NCBI RefSeq assembly: GCF_013426915.1
Contig: NZ_AP023179.1
Location: forward strand, 3,286,001 to 3,350,000
Length of the DNA stretch: 64,000 nt
Origin: Paraburkholderia sp. PGU19
GTDB taxonomy: Bacteria; Pseudomonadota; Gammaproteobacteria; Burkholderiales; Burkholderiaceae
Direction: 5' to 3'
The notes under the pieces were generated by a model. It did not search any database. It was not told the origin of the DNA and saw only the letters and a program-made list of their open reading frames with translations. Positions 1-8,193 of the stretch are shown here, piece after piece (positions within the stretch are counted from its first letter, which is position 1; each line of letters begins with the position of its first letter). Position numbers and translations under genes: made by a program.

Positions 1-49
1 CGAGAGCGATCACCACCCGGCCAAACAGCGAATTGAAGAACTTCAACAC
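1..49 (-). CDS. dctA: C4-dicarboxylate transporter DctA-like, N-terminal fragment
   Basis: Only the first 16 codons lie in the window; the gene continues leftward past position 1. It starts at a GTG at 49-47 behind a GGGAGA ribosome binding site. The visible residues (VLKFFNSLFGRVVIAL) resemble the start of DctA, a Na+/H+-coupled dicarboxylate symporter of the inner membrane. It is divergent from the GntR regulator, with palindromic operators in between, which suggests the neighbour controls it. The identification rests on very few residues. Confidence 0.55.
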   Translation of the reverse strand, partial: MLKFFNSLFGRVVIAL

Positions 50-92
50 GGCTTTCTCCCGGTCACGAGTTGGGGTCTTGAACATCTGTTCA

Positions 93-109
93 TACTGGTC
101 CGACCAGTA
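93..109. promoter_or_regulatory. FadR-type operator, perfect 17-bp palindrome
   Basis: TACTGGTC-C-GACCAGTA is a perfect 8-1-8 inverted repeat containing TGGTCnGACCA, which fits the TnGTnnnACnA consensus of FadR-subfamily GntR regulators. It lies about 45 bp upstream of the dctA-like start. It is the best of three related sites in this divergent intergenic region and is probably bound by the adjacent regulator. Confidence 0.65.
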
Positions 110-172
110 CTGTTATGGCCAATAGTAGGAAGCCGATATAGTGAGGTCAAGGATTGTCGGGAGGGTGTTTAC

Positions 173-190
173 CCGGTCTGGTCTGACCGG
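173..190. promoter_or_regulatory. Second FadR-type operator-like palindrome
   Basis: This site contains GGTC-T-GACC at 180-188, the same core as the perfect palindrome at 93-109. A wider CCGGTC...GACCGG inverted repeat spans 173-190. It is probably a second binding site for the neighbouring regulator. Confidence 0.5.
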
Positions 191-257
191 CCTTCTCGCC
201 CGGAACTTGCATGTGGGCGAAGGATTGCGCTAAACGTCGAAAGCCGTTCTACAATGC

Positions 258-268
258 TGGTCAGACCG
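258..268. promoter_or_regulatory. Third FadR-type operator-like site before gntR
   Basis: TGGTCAGACCG has the GGTC-n-GACC core and lies about 22 bp before the chosen start of the GntR gene. That position suggests autoregulation. An in-frame ATG at 254 would put this operator inside the coding sequence, which is one reason the later start at 290 is preferred. Confidence 0.5.
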
Positions 269-289
269 CACCGAGCCGCTGCCGAGATC

Positions 290-982
290 ATGAAAAACGT
301 GCCGCATACTGTTACCGACTCTGCCATCTCGACGATTCGCGAGAGGATCGAGGGTGGCGTTTATCCTGTCGGGTGTTTGCTGCCGGCGCAGCGGCAATTG
401 TCGGAAGAACTGGATATCAGCCGTGCGTCGTTGCGTGAAGCACTATCGACGCTCGAAGCGCTAGGGCTGTTGACTATTCGCCCCGGCAAGGGCGTGTATG
501 TGCAGTCGACGAAGGCGTCGTCGGCGCATCCGTGGCGGTTCGCGGATCAGTCGTCATTGCCGGATACTTATCAGATGCGATTCGCGCTGGAAGGCTTTGT
601 CGCGCGGATGGCTGCGCTGGCTATTGGCGATGATGATGTCGAATGGTTTGAGGACAATATTGCTTCGCTGCATACGGCGCTGACTAATGGCGAACTCGAC
701 GACGCCGCGCAATTGGACTTCGATTTTCATATGCGGATCGTCAATATTGCGGGCAATGCCGCTATCGAATCGATCTTGCGGAGTAGCGCTGACATCATGA
801 AGGAGAGTCAGCGGATGCCGTTCTATCGGCGTGAGCTCGTGCTGTCTACGTATCATGAGCATCGGGCGATTCTTGATGCTTTGAAGGCCCGTGATCCGCA
901 TGCGGCTGGACTGGCCATCGAGAAGCATATTGCGAATGCGGCGCAACGCGCTGGGGTTTATTTTCCTACGCCGCAGGTTTGA
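290..982 (+). CDS. FadR/GntR-family transcriptional regulator (FCD domain)
   Basis: A 230-residue DNA-binding repressor or activator. The N-terminal winged helix (about residues 8-75) contains the typical LPAQRQLSEELDISRASLREAL helix region and the GKGVYV wing. The C-terminal helical FCD ligand domain (about 85-220) has the Asp/His pattern that binds metal and carboxylate effectors (DFDFHMRI, then HRAIL and EKHI). The start at 290 (MKNVPHTVTD) is chosen because the earlier in-frame ATG at 254 reads through an operator. It is divergent from the dctA-like gene, so C4-dicarboxylate uptake is the likely target (inference). AT-rich codons are frequent towards its end. Confidence 0.85.
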   Translation: MKNVPHTVTDSAISTIRERIEGGVYPVGCLLPAQRQLSEELDISRASLREALSTLEALGLLTIRPGKGVYVQSTKASSAHPWRFADQSSLPDTYQMRFALEGFVARMAALAIGDDDVEWFEDNIASLHTALTNGELDDAAQLDFDFHMRIVNIAGNAAIESILRSSADIMKESQRMPFYRRELVLSTYHEHRAILDALKARDPHAAGLAIEKHIANAAQRAGVYFPTPQV

Positions 983-1004
983 TTTTTTTGGTTTGGTTTG
1001 GTTT

Positions 1005-1723
1005 GCGACGCTGGGTGGTTTGCTTGTGGTTTGCGTTGGCATCCGCGATTGCGTTAGCGTGCTTCACGCGTCGCCCCTGTGCGGGGCGGCACCTACTTTT
1101 CTTTGCCGCCGCAAAGAAAAGTAGGCAAAAGAAAGCGGCTCACACCGCCAACATTTCTTCTTGCCTGAGGGACCCCAACGGGTCTTACGCCTCACACGGC
1201 AACGTCCTTGTTCGCGCGTGTTGCCAACGCTTCGAATGAGCGCCTCACCCACGTCAAACACCCGCACGAGGGCTAGCGGCAGCGAATGGCATGTGCCGCC
1301 CAGGTGGCAAACTGTGTGTTGGTTGTCGCGTCGTATAGCTTGGCGCTCTTACAAGGTGGGACGCCTGCGCTATCGGTCCGAAGTGGGGCGTATGCAGTAC
1401 TACGGCCTACACGCAGTTTGCCACCTGGGCGGCCGTGGAATGTCTGGCACGGCATGAGGCAACGCGGGTGCATGAAGCGGGTGAGGCGCTCAGTCAGCGC
1501 GTTGGCAACGAACATGGGTCACGTGATTGCCGTGTGAAGTGAGGGACCGGTTGGGGGCCCTCAGGCGGGAAGAAATGTTGGCGGTGTGAGCCGCTTTCTT
1601 TTGCCTACTTTTCTTTGCGGCGGCAAAGAAAAGTAGGTGCCGCCTCGCACAGGGGCGACGCGTGAAGCACGCTAACGAATCGCGGATGCCAGCGAAAAAC
1701 ACTAGCAAACCACCCAGCGTCGC
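1005..1723. repeat. 719-bp nested inverted-repeat element, non-coding
   Basis: The outer arms 1005-1230 and 1499-1723 are imperfect reverse complements of about 225 bp. Nested inside are GAGCGCCTCACCC at 1238-1250 facing 1479-1491, and a perfect 20-bp pair at 1295-1314 facing 1414-1433. Each arm also carries a small palindrome of the form ACTTTTCTTTG-n6-CAAAGAAAAGT. No transposase or other credible protein is encoded. The arms share the segment running from CATCCGCG to CGTCGCCCCTGTGCGGGGCG with a second element near 40.7 kb. The right end runs into a CAAAAC-rich tail abutting the gapA terminator. This looks like a dispersed intergenic repeat, not an insertion sequence. Confidence 0.8.
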
Positions 1724-1752
1724 AGACAAAACCAAAACCAAACCCCAAACCC

Positions 1753-1782
1753 AAAAAAAGAAAAAGCCGCCCAAAGGACGGC
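1753..1782 (-). terminator. Rho-independent terminator of gapA
   Basis: On the minus strand the stem GCCGTCC-TTT-GGGCGGC (1782-1766) is followed by a T-rich tract (1765-1753). It lies about 30 bp beyond the gapA stop. Confidence 0.75.
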
Positions 1783-1810
1783 CTCTTCCCGCTGAAAAGC
1801 GAAAAAAAAC

Positions 1811-2821
1811 TTACTTCGCGTTAGCCAGTGCAACCGCCGTATCCAACATGCGGTTCGAGAAACCCCACTCATTGTCGTACCAGCTCGACACCTTCACCAG
1901 ACGTCCCGACACCTTGGTCAGCGTCGCATCGAACGTCGACGAAGCCGGGTTATGGTTGAAGTCGATCGAAACCAGCGGCGCCGAGTTATATCCGAGGATG
2001 CCCTTCAGCGCGCCTTCCGACGCTTCCTTCATGATCGCGTTCACTTCATCGACAGTCGTATCGCGCTTGGCGATGAACGACAGATCGACGATCGACACGT
2101 TGATGGTCGGGACGCGAATCGCATAGCCATCCAGCTTGCCGTTCAGTTCCGGCAGGACGAGACCGACAGCCGATGCAGCACCCGTCTTCGTCGGGATCTG
2201 GCTGTGCGTGGCCGAACGCGCGCGGCGCAGGTCTTCGTGGTACACGTCGGTCAACACCTGGTCGTTCGTGTACGCGTGGATCGTGGTCATCAGACCCGTT
2301 TCCAGACCGATCTTGTCGTTCAGCGGCTTGACGAGCGGTGCCAGGCAGTTCGTCGTGCACGACGCGTTCGAGATGACCGTGTCCGACGCCTTCAGCACGT
2401 TGTGGTTCACGCCATAAACGATCGTCGCGTCGACGTCCTTGCCGCCCGGCGCCGAGATGATCACCTTCTTCGCGCCACCCTTGATGTGCGCGCTCGCCTT
2501 TTCCTTCGTCGTGAAGAAGCCCGTGCATTCCATCACGACGTCGACGCCCAGCTCGCCCCACGGCAGTTCAGCCGGGTTGCGGTTAGCCAGCACGCGGATC
2601 TTGTCGCCGTTGACGATCAGGTTCTCGCCGTCGACAGTCACTTCACCCGGGAACTTGCCATGCGCCGTGTCGTACTGCGTCAGGTGCGCGTTGGTCTTGG
2701 CGTCGCCGAGGTCGTTGATCGCAACGATCTCGAGGTCGTGCTTCTTGCCGTTTTCATAGAAGGCGCGCAGCGTATTGCGGCCGATCCGGCCATAGCCGTT
2801 GATTGCGACGCGAATCGTCAT
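1811..2821 (-). CDS. gapA: Glyceraldehyde-3-phosphate dehydrogenase, type I
   Basis: NAD-dependent oxidation and phosphorylation of glyceraldehyde 3-phosphate in glycolysis/gluconeogenesis, in the cytoplasm. The 336 residues match the usual length. The Rossmann motif INGYGRIGR is at residues 7-15. The catalytic Cys155 sits in [10 protein letters not shown], and the partner His182 in TIHAYTND. It lies 108 bp downstream of tkt on the same strand and ends at a clear terminator, so tkt-gapA is probably one transcription unit, as in many Burkholderia-type genomes. Confidence 0.97.
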   Translation of the reverse strand: MTIRVAINGYGRIGRNTLRAFYENGKKHDLEIVAINDLGDAKTNAHLTQYDTAHGKFPGEVTVDGENLIVNGDKIRVLANRNPAELPWGELGVDVVMECTGFFTTKEKASAHIKGGAKKVIISAPGGKDVDATIVYGVNHNVLKASDTVISNASCTTNCLAPLVKPLNDKIGLETGLMTTIHAYTNDQVLTDVYHEDLRRARSATHSQIPTKTGAASAVGLVLPELNGKLDGYAIRVPTINVSIVDLSFIAKRDTTVDEVNAIMKEASEGALKGILGYNSAPLVSIDFNHNPASSTFDATLTKVSGRLVKVSSWYDNEWGFSNRMLDTAVALANAK

Positions 2822-2929
2822 GTTCTATCTCCTGATGGCTGAAAAAATTCTTCCGTGATACTTCGGCTGATGCGCAACCAGCACGTCACGCGCGCCGCCG
2901 AAACGCAGCGCGCATGACGCGGCGCGCAA

Positions 2930-4948
2930 TTAGCCGAGTGCGGCCTTGGCCGTCTCGACAATCTTCTCGACGGTGAAGCCGAAATGTTTGAACAGCACGC
3001 CGGCTGGCGCGGATTCGCCGAACACGTCGATACCGACGACGCCGCCTTCCAGGCCGACATACTTGCGCCAGAAGTCCGTCACGCCCGCTTCGATAGCGAC
3101 GCGGCGCACGCCGTGCGGCAGCACGCGCTCGCGGTATTCGGCGTCCTGCTTGTCGAACGTGGTCGTGGCGGGCATCGACACGACGCGTGCCGCGATGCCT
3201 TCACGCGCGAGCGGCTCGACCGCCTTCATCGCCAGTTCGACTTCCGAACCCGTCGCGATCAGGATGATCTTGCGCGCCGGAATGTCTTCGTTCCAGTCCT
3301 TCAGCACATAGCCGCCCTTCGCGATATTCGCGATCTGAGCGTCAGTGCGCGGGTTGAACGCGAGGTTCTGGCGGCTGAAGATCAGGCACGACGGGCCTTG
3401 ATGCTCAACAGCCTGCGTCCATGCAACCGCCGTTTCGACGGTATCCGCCGGACGCCACACCTGCATATGCGGAATCAGGCGCAGGCTCGCGACGTGTTCG
3501 ATGGACTGGTGCGTCGGGCCGTCTTCGCCGAGGCCGATCGAGTCGTGCGTGAACACGAAGATGGACGGCGATTTCATCAGTGCGGCAACGCGCAGCGCGT
3601 TGCGGCTGTAGTCCGAGAACGTCAGGAACGTGCCGCCGAACGCCTTGTGGCCGCCGTGCACCGCGAGGCCGTTGATGGCTGCGCTCATGCCGAATTCGCG
3701 CACGCCGAAGTTGACGTAGTTGCCCGCCGCGCCGTTCTCGCCGACGCGCACGTACTTCGCCGCCTTCCAGTTGGTCAGGTTCGAGCCCGTCAAGTCAGCC
3801 GAGCCGCCGACCAGTTCCGGCAGCACAGCCGCGAGACCTTCGATAGCCTGCTGCGACGCCTTGCGGGTCGCGATGGTTTCAGCGCGCTCGTTCGCGCCAG
3901 CGATGATCGCCTGTGCCTTCTCCGCCCAGTCGGCGGGGAGCTTGTTGGCCATGCGGCGCTCGAAATCGGCGGCTTCCTGCGGGTATTTCGCGCGGTACGC
4001 GGCGAACGCGTCGTTCCATTCGCCTTCGAACTTCGCGCCCTTTTCCGTCGCGTCCCACGCTGCGTAGACTTCTGACGGAATCACGAACGGCGGGTAGTTC
4101 CAGCCGAGTTTCTCACGCACAGCCGCGACTTCCTTCTCGCCCAGCGCCGAGCCGTGCACGTCGTGCGTGCCCGCCTTGTTCGGCGAGCCTTCGCCGATCA
4201 CGGTCTTGCAGCAGATCAGTGTCGGCTTGTCCGACTGCTTCGCCTTCTGGATCGCGGCGTCGACGGCGTCGACATCGTGACCGATCACGCCCGGAATCAC
4301 GTTCCAGCCGTATGCCTCGAAGCGCTTCGGCGTGTCGTCGTGGAACCAGTGAATGACTTCGCCGTCGATCGAGATTCCGTTGTCGTCGTAGAACGCGATC
4401 AGCTTGTTCAGCTTCAGCACGCCCGCCAGCGAGCAGGCTTCGTGCGAGATGCCTTCCATCAGGCAGCCGTCGCCGAGGAACACATACGTGTGGTGATCGA
4501 CGATTTTCGCGTCAGGCTTGTTGAATTCGTTCGCGAGCAGCGACTCGGCGAGCGCCATGCCGACCGAGTTCGCCAGACCCTGTCCGAGCGGGCCCGTGGT
4601 CGTCTCGACGCCCGGCGTGATGCCGTACTCGGGGTGACCCGGCGTCTTCGAGTGCAACTGACGGAAGTTCTTCAGCTCTTCCATCGGCAGGTCGTAGCCG
4701 GTCAGATGCAGCAGCGAGTACAGCAGCATCGAGCCGTGACCGTTCGACAGCACGAAGCGGTCGCGATCGGACCAATGCGGGTTCTTCGGGTTGTGCCGCA
4801 AGTGCCGCGACCAGAGCGCAACGCCAATCTCGGCCATGCCCATCGGCATACCCGGGTGACCGGAGTTCGCTTGTTGAACGGCATCCATGGCGAGCGCGCG
4901 GATCGCGTTGGCCATCAGGGAGGTGGGGGCGGGAGACGAGGTCGTCAT
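2930..4948 (-). CDS. tkt: Transketolase
   Basis: Thiamine-diphosphate enzyme that moves two-carbon units between sugar phosphates in the non-oxidative pentose phosphate pathway. The start at 4948 ([16 protein letters not shown]) gives 672 residues, the family norm. An open frame extends further upstream but lacks transketolase sequence there. Visible motifs include [10 protein letters not shown] near residue 30, the ThDP motif beginning [12 protein letters not shown] near 155, and the pyrimidine-domain region with GEDGPTHQ. The C-terminal domain is complete. It is followed by gapA on the same strand. Confidence 0.97.
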   Translation of the reverse strand: MTTSSPAPTSLMANAIRALAMDAVQQANSGHPGMPMGMAEIGVALWSRHLRHNPKNPHWSDRDRFVLSNGHGSMLLYSLLHLTGYDLPMEELKNFRQLHSKTPGHPEYGITPGVETTTGPLGQGLANSVGMALAESLLANEFNKPDAKIVDHHTYVFLGDGCLMEGISHEACSLAGVLKLNKLIAFYDDNGISIDGEVIHWFHDDTPKRFEAYGWNVIPGVIGHDVDAVDAAIQKAKQSDKPTLICCKTVIGEGSPNKAGTHDVHGSALGEKEVAAVREKLGWNYPPFVIPSEVYAAWDATEKGAKFEGEWNDAFAAYRAKYPQEAADFERRMANKLPADWAEKAQAIIAGANERAETIATRKASQQAIEGLAAVLPELVGGSADLTGSNLTNWKAAKYVRVGENGAAGNYVNFGVREFGMSAAINGLAVHGGHKAFGGTFLTFSDYSRNALRVAALMKSPSIFVFTHDSIGLGEDGPTHQSIEHVASLRLIPHMQVWRPADTVETAVAWTQAVEHQGPSCLIFSRQNLAFNPRTDAQIANIAKGGYVLKDWNEDIPARKIILIATGSEVELAMKAVEPLAREGIAARVVSMPATTTFDKQDAEYRERVLPHGVRRVAIEAGVTDFWRKYVGLEGGVVGIDVFGESAPAGVLFKHFGFTVEKIVETAKAALG

Positions 4949-5088
4949 GTCGATTCCGGAGAATGGTCCAAAAAGCGGAGGCGCCGTTGATGGTCCGGAA
5001 GCCCGGCGGCCAGTCTGCTTCGGCGCACGGTGCGGCGCCGGGAGACGCGAGGCGGGCAGAGCAAACGGACAGGGCTGCAAAGCGGGAT

Positions 5089-5097
5089 ATTCTAACA
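5089..5097 (-). promoter_or_regulatory. Candidate extended -10 promoter for tkt
   Basis: On the minus strand TGT-TAGAAT forms an extended -10 element about 140 bp upstream of the tkt ATG. No good -35 is visible. The 610-bp region 4949-5558 otherwise contains one striking palindrome (5328-5356) and no supported gene. Confidence 0.35.
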
Positions 5098-5327
5098 GAT
5101 AGCCGGGCTCGTCTTCGGCCATAGGACGGGCGTTTCGGAGCGATCCGGCGCGCATGGACGCCCGGCCGGCGCACGCTGCGGAAGGCGGTTGCGGCGCCAT
5201 GCGGCTTGCATCTGCCGCCTGCTTACGCCGCTTGATCGCGCGCAATCTTCCGAACTTTACGGCGCTGTCTGAATCCTTCTGTGTGCTGACGCGATTTACG
5301 AATCCGCAAAGCCAGCGCAATCCGCGC

Positions 5328-5356
5328 GATTTTCGCAGCACGTTGCTGCGAAAATC
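5328..5356. promoter_or_regulatory. Perfect 13-bp inverted repeat upstream of tkt
   Basis: GATTTTCGCAGCA and TGCTGCGAAAATC are exact reverse complements separated by CGT. The site lies about 380 bp upstream of tkt and about 200 bp upstream of the rightward VOC gene. There is no U-run, so an operator or RNA hairpin is likelier than a terminator. The regulator is unknown. Confidence 0.45.
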
Positions 5357-5558
5357 CGCAGATGCCGAACGCTGGAAATATCGCCACACGCTTCATTATT
5401 CGCCGTTCGTCGCGCATCCAGCGATAAACTAAGCCGATTCTTAGAGCGTTAGCTTTGGGAGTGCTGCAAAATTCATCGCTTCTTCGGCACTGGCCGCCGC
5501 AAGGCAACACTGGTAGCGAAGGCGATGGCATGACGACCCACTGGTTCAGGAGAGTTCG

Positions 5559-5972
5559 ATGACTGCCTCACGCCCAGCCGGAGTGCCGTGGCTGACGCCG
5601 TATCTGACCGTCCGCGATGCGCGCACCTCGATCGCGTTTTTCGAGGCGGCGTTTGGTTTCCGGGTCAGGGACAGCGTGCATGACGACGGCGCCGTCATGC
5701 ACGTCGAGATGACGTATCAGGATCAATTGATCGTAATGTTCGCTCCGGAAGGCGCGTTCGGCTCGACAGCTAAAACGCCGAAAAGCGCGGCCACGACGGC
5801 CCCCCAATCGTTTTACCTTTATGTCGACGATGTCGACACGGTCTATGCGCGGGCCATTGCGGCCGGCGCCAGGTCGCTGAGCGAACCGCAAGATCAGTTC
5901 TGGGGCGATCGTTTCGCCCAGATCGAAGATCTCGACGGCTACCGCTGGGCGTTAGCCTGCCACCTGTCTTGA
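5559..5972 (+). CDS. VOC (glyoxalase/bleomycin-resistance fold) family protein
   Basis: A 137-residue protein of the vicinal-oxygen-chelate superfamily, most like the YkcA/PhnB-type glyoxalase-like group. Two beta-alpha-beta-beta-beta modules are visible: TPYLTVRDARTSIAFFEAAFG (module 1) and the SFYLYVDDVDTVYARAIAAGA half (module 2), ending in the typical DLDGYRWALA. AGGAGAG precedes the ATG at a good distance. Its substrate cannot be told from sequence. It lies 19 bp upstream of rsmE, so the two are probably co-transcribed. Confidence 0.85.
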   Translation: MTASRPAGVPWLTPYLTVRDARTSIAFFEAAFGFRVRDSVHDDGAVMHVEMTYQDQLIVMFAPEGAFGSTAKTPKSAATTAPQSFYLYVDDVDTVYARAIAAGARSLSEPQDQFWGDRFAQIEDLDGYRWALACHLS

Positions 5973-5991
5973 ATGAATGAGAACTTTCCTT

Positions 5992-6732
5992 ATGCCTCGC
6001 TTCTTCGTCGGCACCCCGTTCAAAACCGACGACATCGTTTCCCTACCGGATGAAGTCAATCGGCACGTGCGCGTCCTGCGTCTACAGCCGGGCGACACCG
6101 TAAGCCTGTTCAACGGCACCGGCGGCGAGTACGGCGCCGAAATCGTTGATATGGATCGACATGGAACTATCGTGCGGATTGGCCCGTTCCGCGACGTCGA
6201 GGCTGAGCCGCCCTATCAGTTGACGCTCGCGCAGGGTATCGCCGGCAGCGACAAGATGGACTGGCTGATCGAAAAGGCGACCGAACTCGGCGCCTCCGAA
6301 TTCGTGCCCCTCACGACCACGCGCAGCGTCGTGCGCCTCTCTGGTGAGCGTGCGCAACGCCGCCAGGTTCACTGGCAGCGGATCGTGCAGGCGTCGTGCG
6401 AGCAGTGCGGGCGCAACCGCCTGCCCGAAGTGATGCCGACACGCGAACTCGCCACGTGGCTCAGCTCGATGCCGAAGCAGCCCGCCGATGGCGAGTTGCG
6501 CCTCTTGCTGTCGCCGCGCGCGAGCGTGCCCTTCTCCGCCCTGCCCAGCGAGCCGCCGACAGTTCGCGCGCTGATACTGGTCGGCCCGGAAGGTGGCTTC
6601 TCGGCTGCCGAAGAAGCGGCAGCAGCGAGCCACGGCTTCACGTCCGTCGGTCTCGGCCCGCGCGTGCTGCGTACCGAGACGGCCGGGATCGCCGTGCTGT
6701 CCGCGCTGGCTGCGCGCTGGGGCGGCTGGTAA
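5992..6732 (+). CDS. rsmE: 16S rRNA (uracil-1498-N3)-methyltransferase
   Basis: SAM-dependent methylation of U1498 in 16S rRNA. It has an N-terminal PUA-like domain and a C-terminal SPOUT knot: LILVGPEGGFSAAEE, then LGPRVLRTETAGIAVLSAL. The start at 5992 (MPRFFV) is the family norm; an in-frame ATG five codons upstream (5977) is less likely. The protein has 246 residues. It is followed by a strong bidirectional terminator. Confidence 0.95.
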   Translation: MPRFFVGTPFKTDDIVSLPDEVNRHVRVLRLQPGDTVSLFNGTGGEYGAEIVDMDRHGTIVRIGPFRDVEAEPPYQLTLAQGIAGSDKMDWLIEKATELGASEFVPLTTTRSVVRLSGERAQRRQVHWQRIVQASCEQCGRNRLPEVMPTRELATWLSSMPKQPADGELRLLLSPRASVPFSALPSEPPTVRALILVGPEGGFSAAEEAAAASHGFTSVGLGPRVLRTETAGIAVLSALAARWGGW

Positions 6733-6780
6733 ACGGCGCGCCTCATGGCGCCCTCGTCCGCAGGAAGCCCACGCAAGAAT

Positions 6781-6812
6781 GCAAAAGGCCCGCCAATCGG
6801 CGGGCCTTTTGC
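6781..6812. terminator. Bidirectional terminator between rsmE and the barstar gene
   Basis: A perfect 14-bp stem, GCAAAAGGCCCGCC/GGCGGGCCTTTTGC, with an AATC loop. Its A/T ends supply U-runs on both strands, so it can end both convergent transcripts. Confidence 0.85.
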
Positions 6813-6828
6813 ATTGCAGATCAAACAC

Positions 6829-7389
6829 TCAGGCAAACGAGTAAAACACCCGGAACGCCACCTTGCGCTCTGCCCAGAATTCCGCCGCTTCGCGGAACAC
6901 GTCGAGCAGCGTCTCGCGCGCTTCCTTGTCGAACTTGATCGCAATAGGCAGCGCTTCGAGCACGATGACGAATCCCGGTTGCGAGCCAGCTTTGTGAACG
7001 AGATCGGTCAGCGAGTCGTACAGCGCGTCGTAATTCTTACCGAAATGCTTCGGAAACAGGAACGAGGTCGCGATGGTCTCCATCACTTCCTGCTTCGACT
7101 GGGCATTGCCCACAAACGCATAGAGGAAATGCTGACCGAGCCGACCCGCTTCGTCGGCGAGATCCTGCACGCGGAACGCGCGGATCGACTGCACGATGTT
7201 CGGTCGTACGGTCTGGAAAAGACTCATGCGCTCCTCTTCCGATGAAAGGCCCGTACTGGCTTCGTTCTGGACGTCACGGACCTGGCCGGCATCGCGCATC
7301 TGCATGACGCGCTGGAACATATTGCCGTCGCCGGCCGCGAGAAAATCCGTCGCGACTTTCGAGTCGTGCGCGTAGACGTTGTCGCTCAT
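6829..7389 (-). CDS. Barstar-domain protein, probable RNase inhibitor
   Basis: The C-terminal half (about residues 85-186) matches the barstar (barnase inhibitor) fold: FPKHFGKNYDALYDSLTDL carries D121 and D125, equivalent to the active-site-blocking Asp35 and Asp39 of barstar. The family later shows LLDVFREAAEFW. It is 186 residues against about 90 for classical barstar; the first 85 residues are an uncharacterised extension. The start at 7389 (MSDNVYAHDS) is chosen because it follows the RNase stop by 16 bp. No signal peptide is visible, so it should stay in the cytoplasm and protect the producer from the RNase encoded just upstream. Confidence 0.85.
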   Translation of the reverse strand: MSDNVYAHDSKVATDFLAAGDGNMFQRVMQMRDAGQVRDVQNEASTGLSSEEERMSLFQTVRPNIVQSIRAFRVQDLADEAGRLGQHFLYAFVGNAQSKQEVMETIATSFLFPKHFGKNYDALYDSLTDLVHKAGSQPGFVIVLEALPIAIKFDKEARETLLDVFREAAEFWAERKVAFRVFYSFA

Positions 7390-7405
7390 GCCGATTATCC
7401 CGATG

Positions 7406-7807
7406 TCATTCAATAATGCGATTAAAACTGGCGTAGTGGTCGTCTGAGTAATAGCAATTGGTGGTCCGCCTGAGCGGCCCTCCACAGACTATGCGGCGTG
7501 CGCCGCGATCGCGGGCGCCTGGCGTGGGAACGGTGTATTCGTGGTAATAGCCGCGCCGGTGCGGCGGCAGCAACCGCTCACGATTGCCGAATACGACGCC
7601 GTCCTTCTCATACGGATAAGGCCCGCCAGCTGCAATCAAGTTCAATGTACTGACAGCTTGCGGCGGCAATTGCGCCACCGCGATCGTGCCTCCGGCCTGC
7701 CCCTGCTGCGCTTCCCGGGCCCAGCCGCCTACCGGAAAACCGCCGGCAAAACCTCCAAGCGTCAAGGCGGCGATCAGCACGCCGTCGCGGAGCCACTTGC
7801 GTGCCAT
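7406..7807 (-). CDS. Secreted guanyl-specific ribonuclease (RNase Sa/T1/barnase family)
   Basis: A 133-residue protein with an N-terminal hydrophobic signal segment (about residues 8-28) and a catalytic domain very like Streptomyces RNase Sa: LPPQAVSTLNLIA, DGVVFGNRE, YYHEYTVPTPGARDRGARR and DHYASF. By alignment to RNase Sa, the catalytic residues are E90, R105 and H124, all present. It should cleave RNA 3' of guanosine after export to the periplasm or outside. It lies 16 bp upstream of a barstar-domain gene on the same strand, a classic toxin and inhibitor order. Confidence 0.9.
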   Translation of the reverse strand: MARKWLRDGVLIAALTLGGFAGGFPVGGWAREAQQGQAGGTIAVAQLPPQAVSTLNLIAAGGPYPYEKDGVVFGNRERLLPPHRRGYYHEYTVPTPGARDRGARRIVCGGPLRRTTNCYYSDDHYASFNRIIE

Positions 7808-7958
7808 GAGTCCAGAATTCCCGCTGTTGACTAACGAGTTTGACGACCATGAAAGTCGTAAGGGTATCGCTAATGTCTTTTGGAATCAATGTTCATTGGT
7901 CGGACGAAAGGTCGACCAGGCGAAACCGGCAGAGCGCCGACGCCAGAAATGACACATT

Positions 7959-7989
7959 TTGACAGAGATTTTAGCCTGACTGAGATAAA
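7959..7989 (+). promoter_or_regulatory. Candidate sigma-70 promoter for a small RNA
   Basis: TTGACA (7959-7964) is a perfect -35. GATAAA (7984-7989, 19-bp spacer) or GAGATA (7982-7987, 17-bp spacer) could be the -10. No protein gene follows on this strand; an intrinsic terminator lies about 120 bp downstream. Confidence 0.4.
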
Positions 7990-7995
7990 GTTATC

Positions 7996-8144
7996 TCCGA
8001 GGCAAGATGTTGGACGGCGTTCATGCCTCGTCGTCCGGACAGTTCGCACAACGGATTCATGTCAGCGTCTGCCTTTTTGCGGGATGGCTAATCCCCAGCC
8101 ATTGCTCGAAGGCGTGCCCATTGCGGGCACGCCTCTTTTTTTTT
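7996..8144 (+). ncRNA. Candidate small regulatory RNA
   Basis: The region between a TTGACA promoter and a strong terminator has no credible reading frame but good RNA structure. CGAGGCA (7998-8004) pairs with TGCCTCG (8024-8030), ATGGCT pairs with AGCCAT near 8085-8102, and the terminator hairpin ends in nine T residues. This is the layout of an Hfq-type small RNA of about 150 nt. Nothing recognisable identifies its family, and the 5' end is inferred. It occupies the 386-bp gap between the RNase gene and maeB. Confidence 0.4.
8110..8144 (+). terminator. Strong rightward terminator with no upstream protein gene
   Basis: AGGCGTGCCC and GGGCACGCCT pair around an ATTGC loop, followed by C and nine T. 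The T tract is only on the plus strand, so this cannot serve the leftward maeB transcript. It is the main evidence for the candidate small RNA. Confidence 0.75.
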
Positions 8145-8193
8145 GGCCTGCGCGGGCTAAAAACCAACAGCCCGCGCCGAAACAACATCAGAT

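Noticed and set aside
254..289. Earlier ATG for the GntR regulator
   Set aside because: It would translate through an operator-like palindrome and adds residues unlike the family N-terminus.
1005..1723. Insertion sequence
   Set aside because: Long inverted arms but no transposase frame, no target duplication recognised, and the arms contain their own palindromes.
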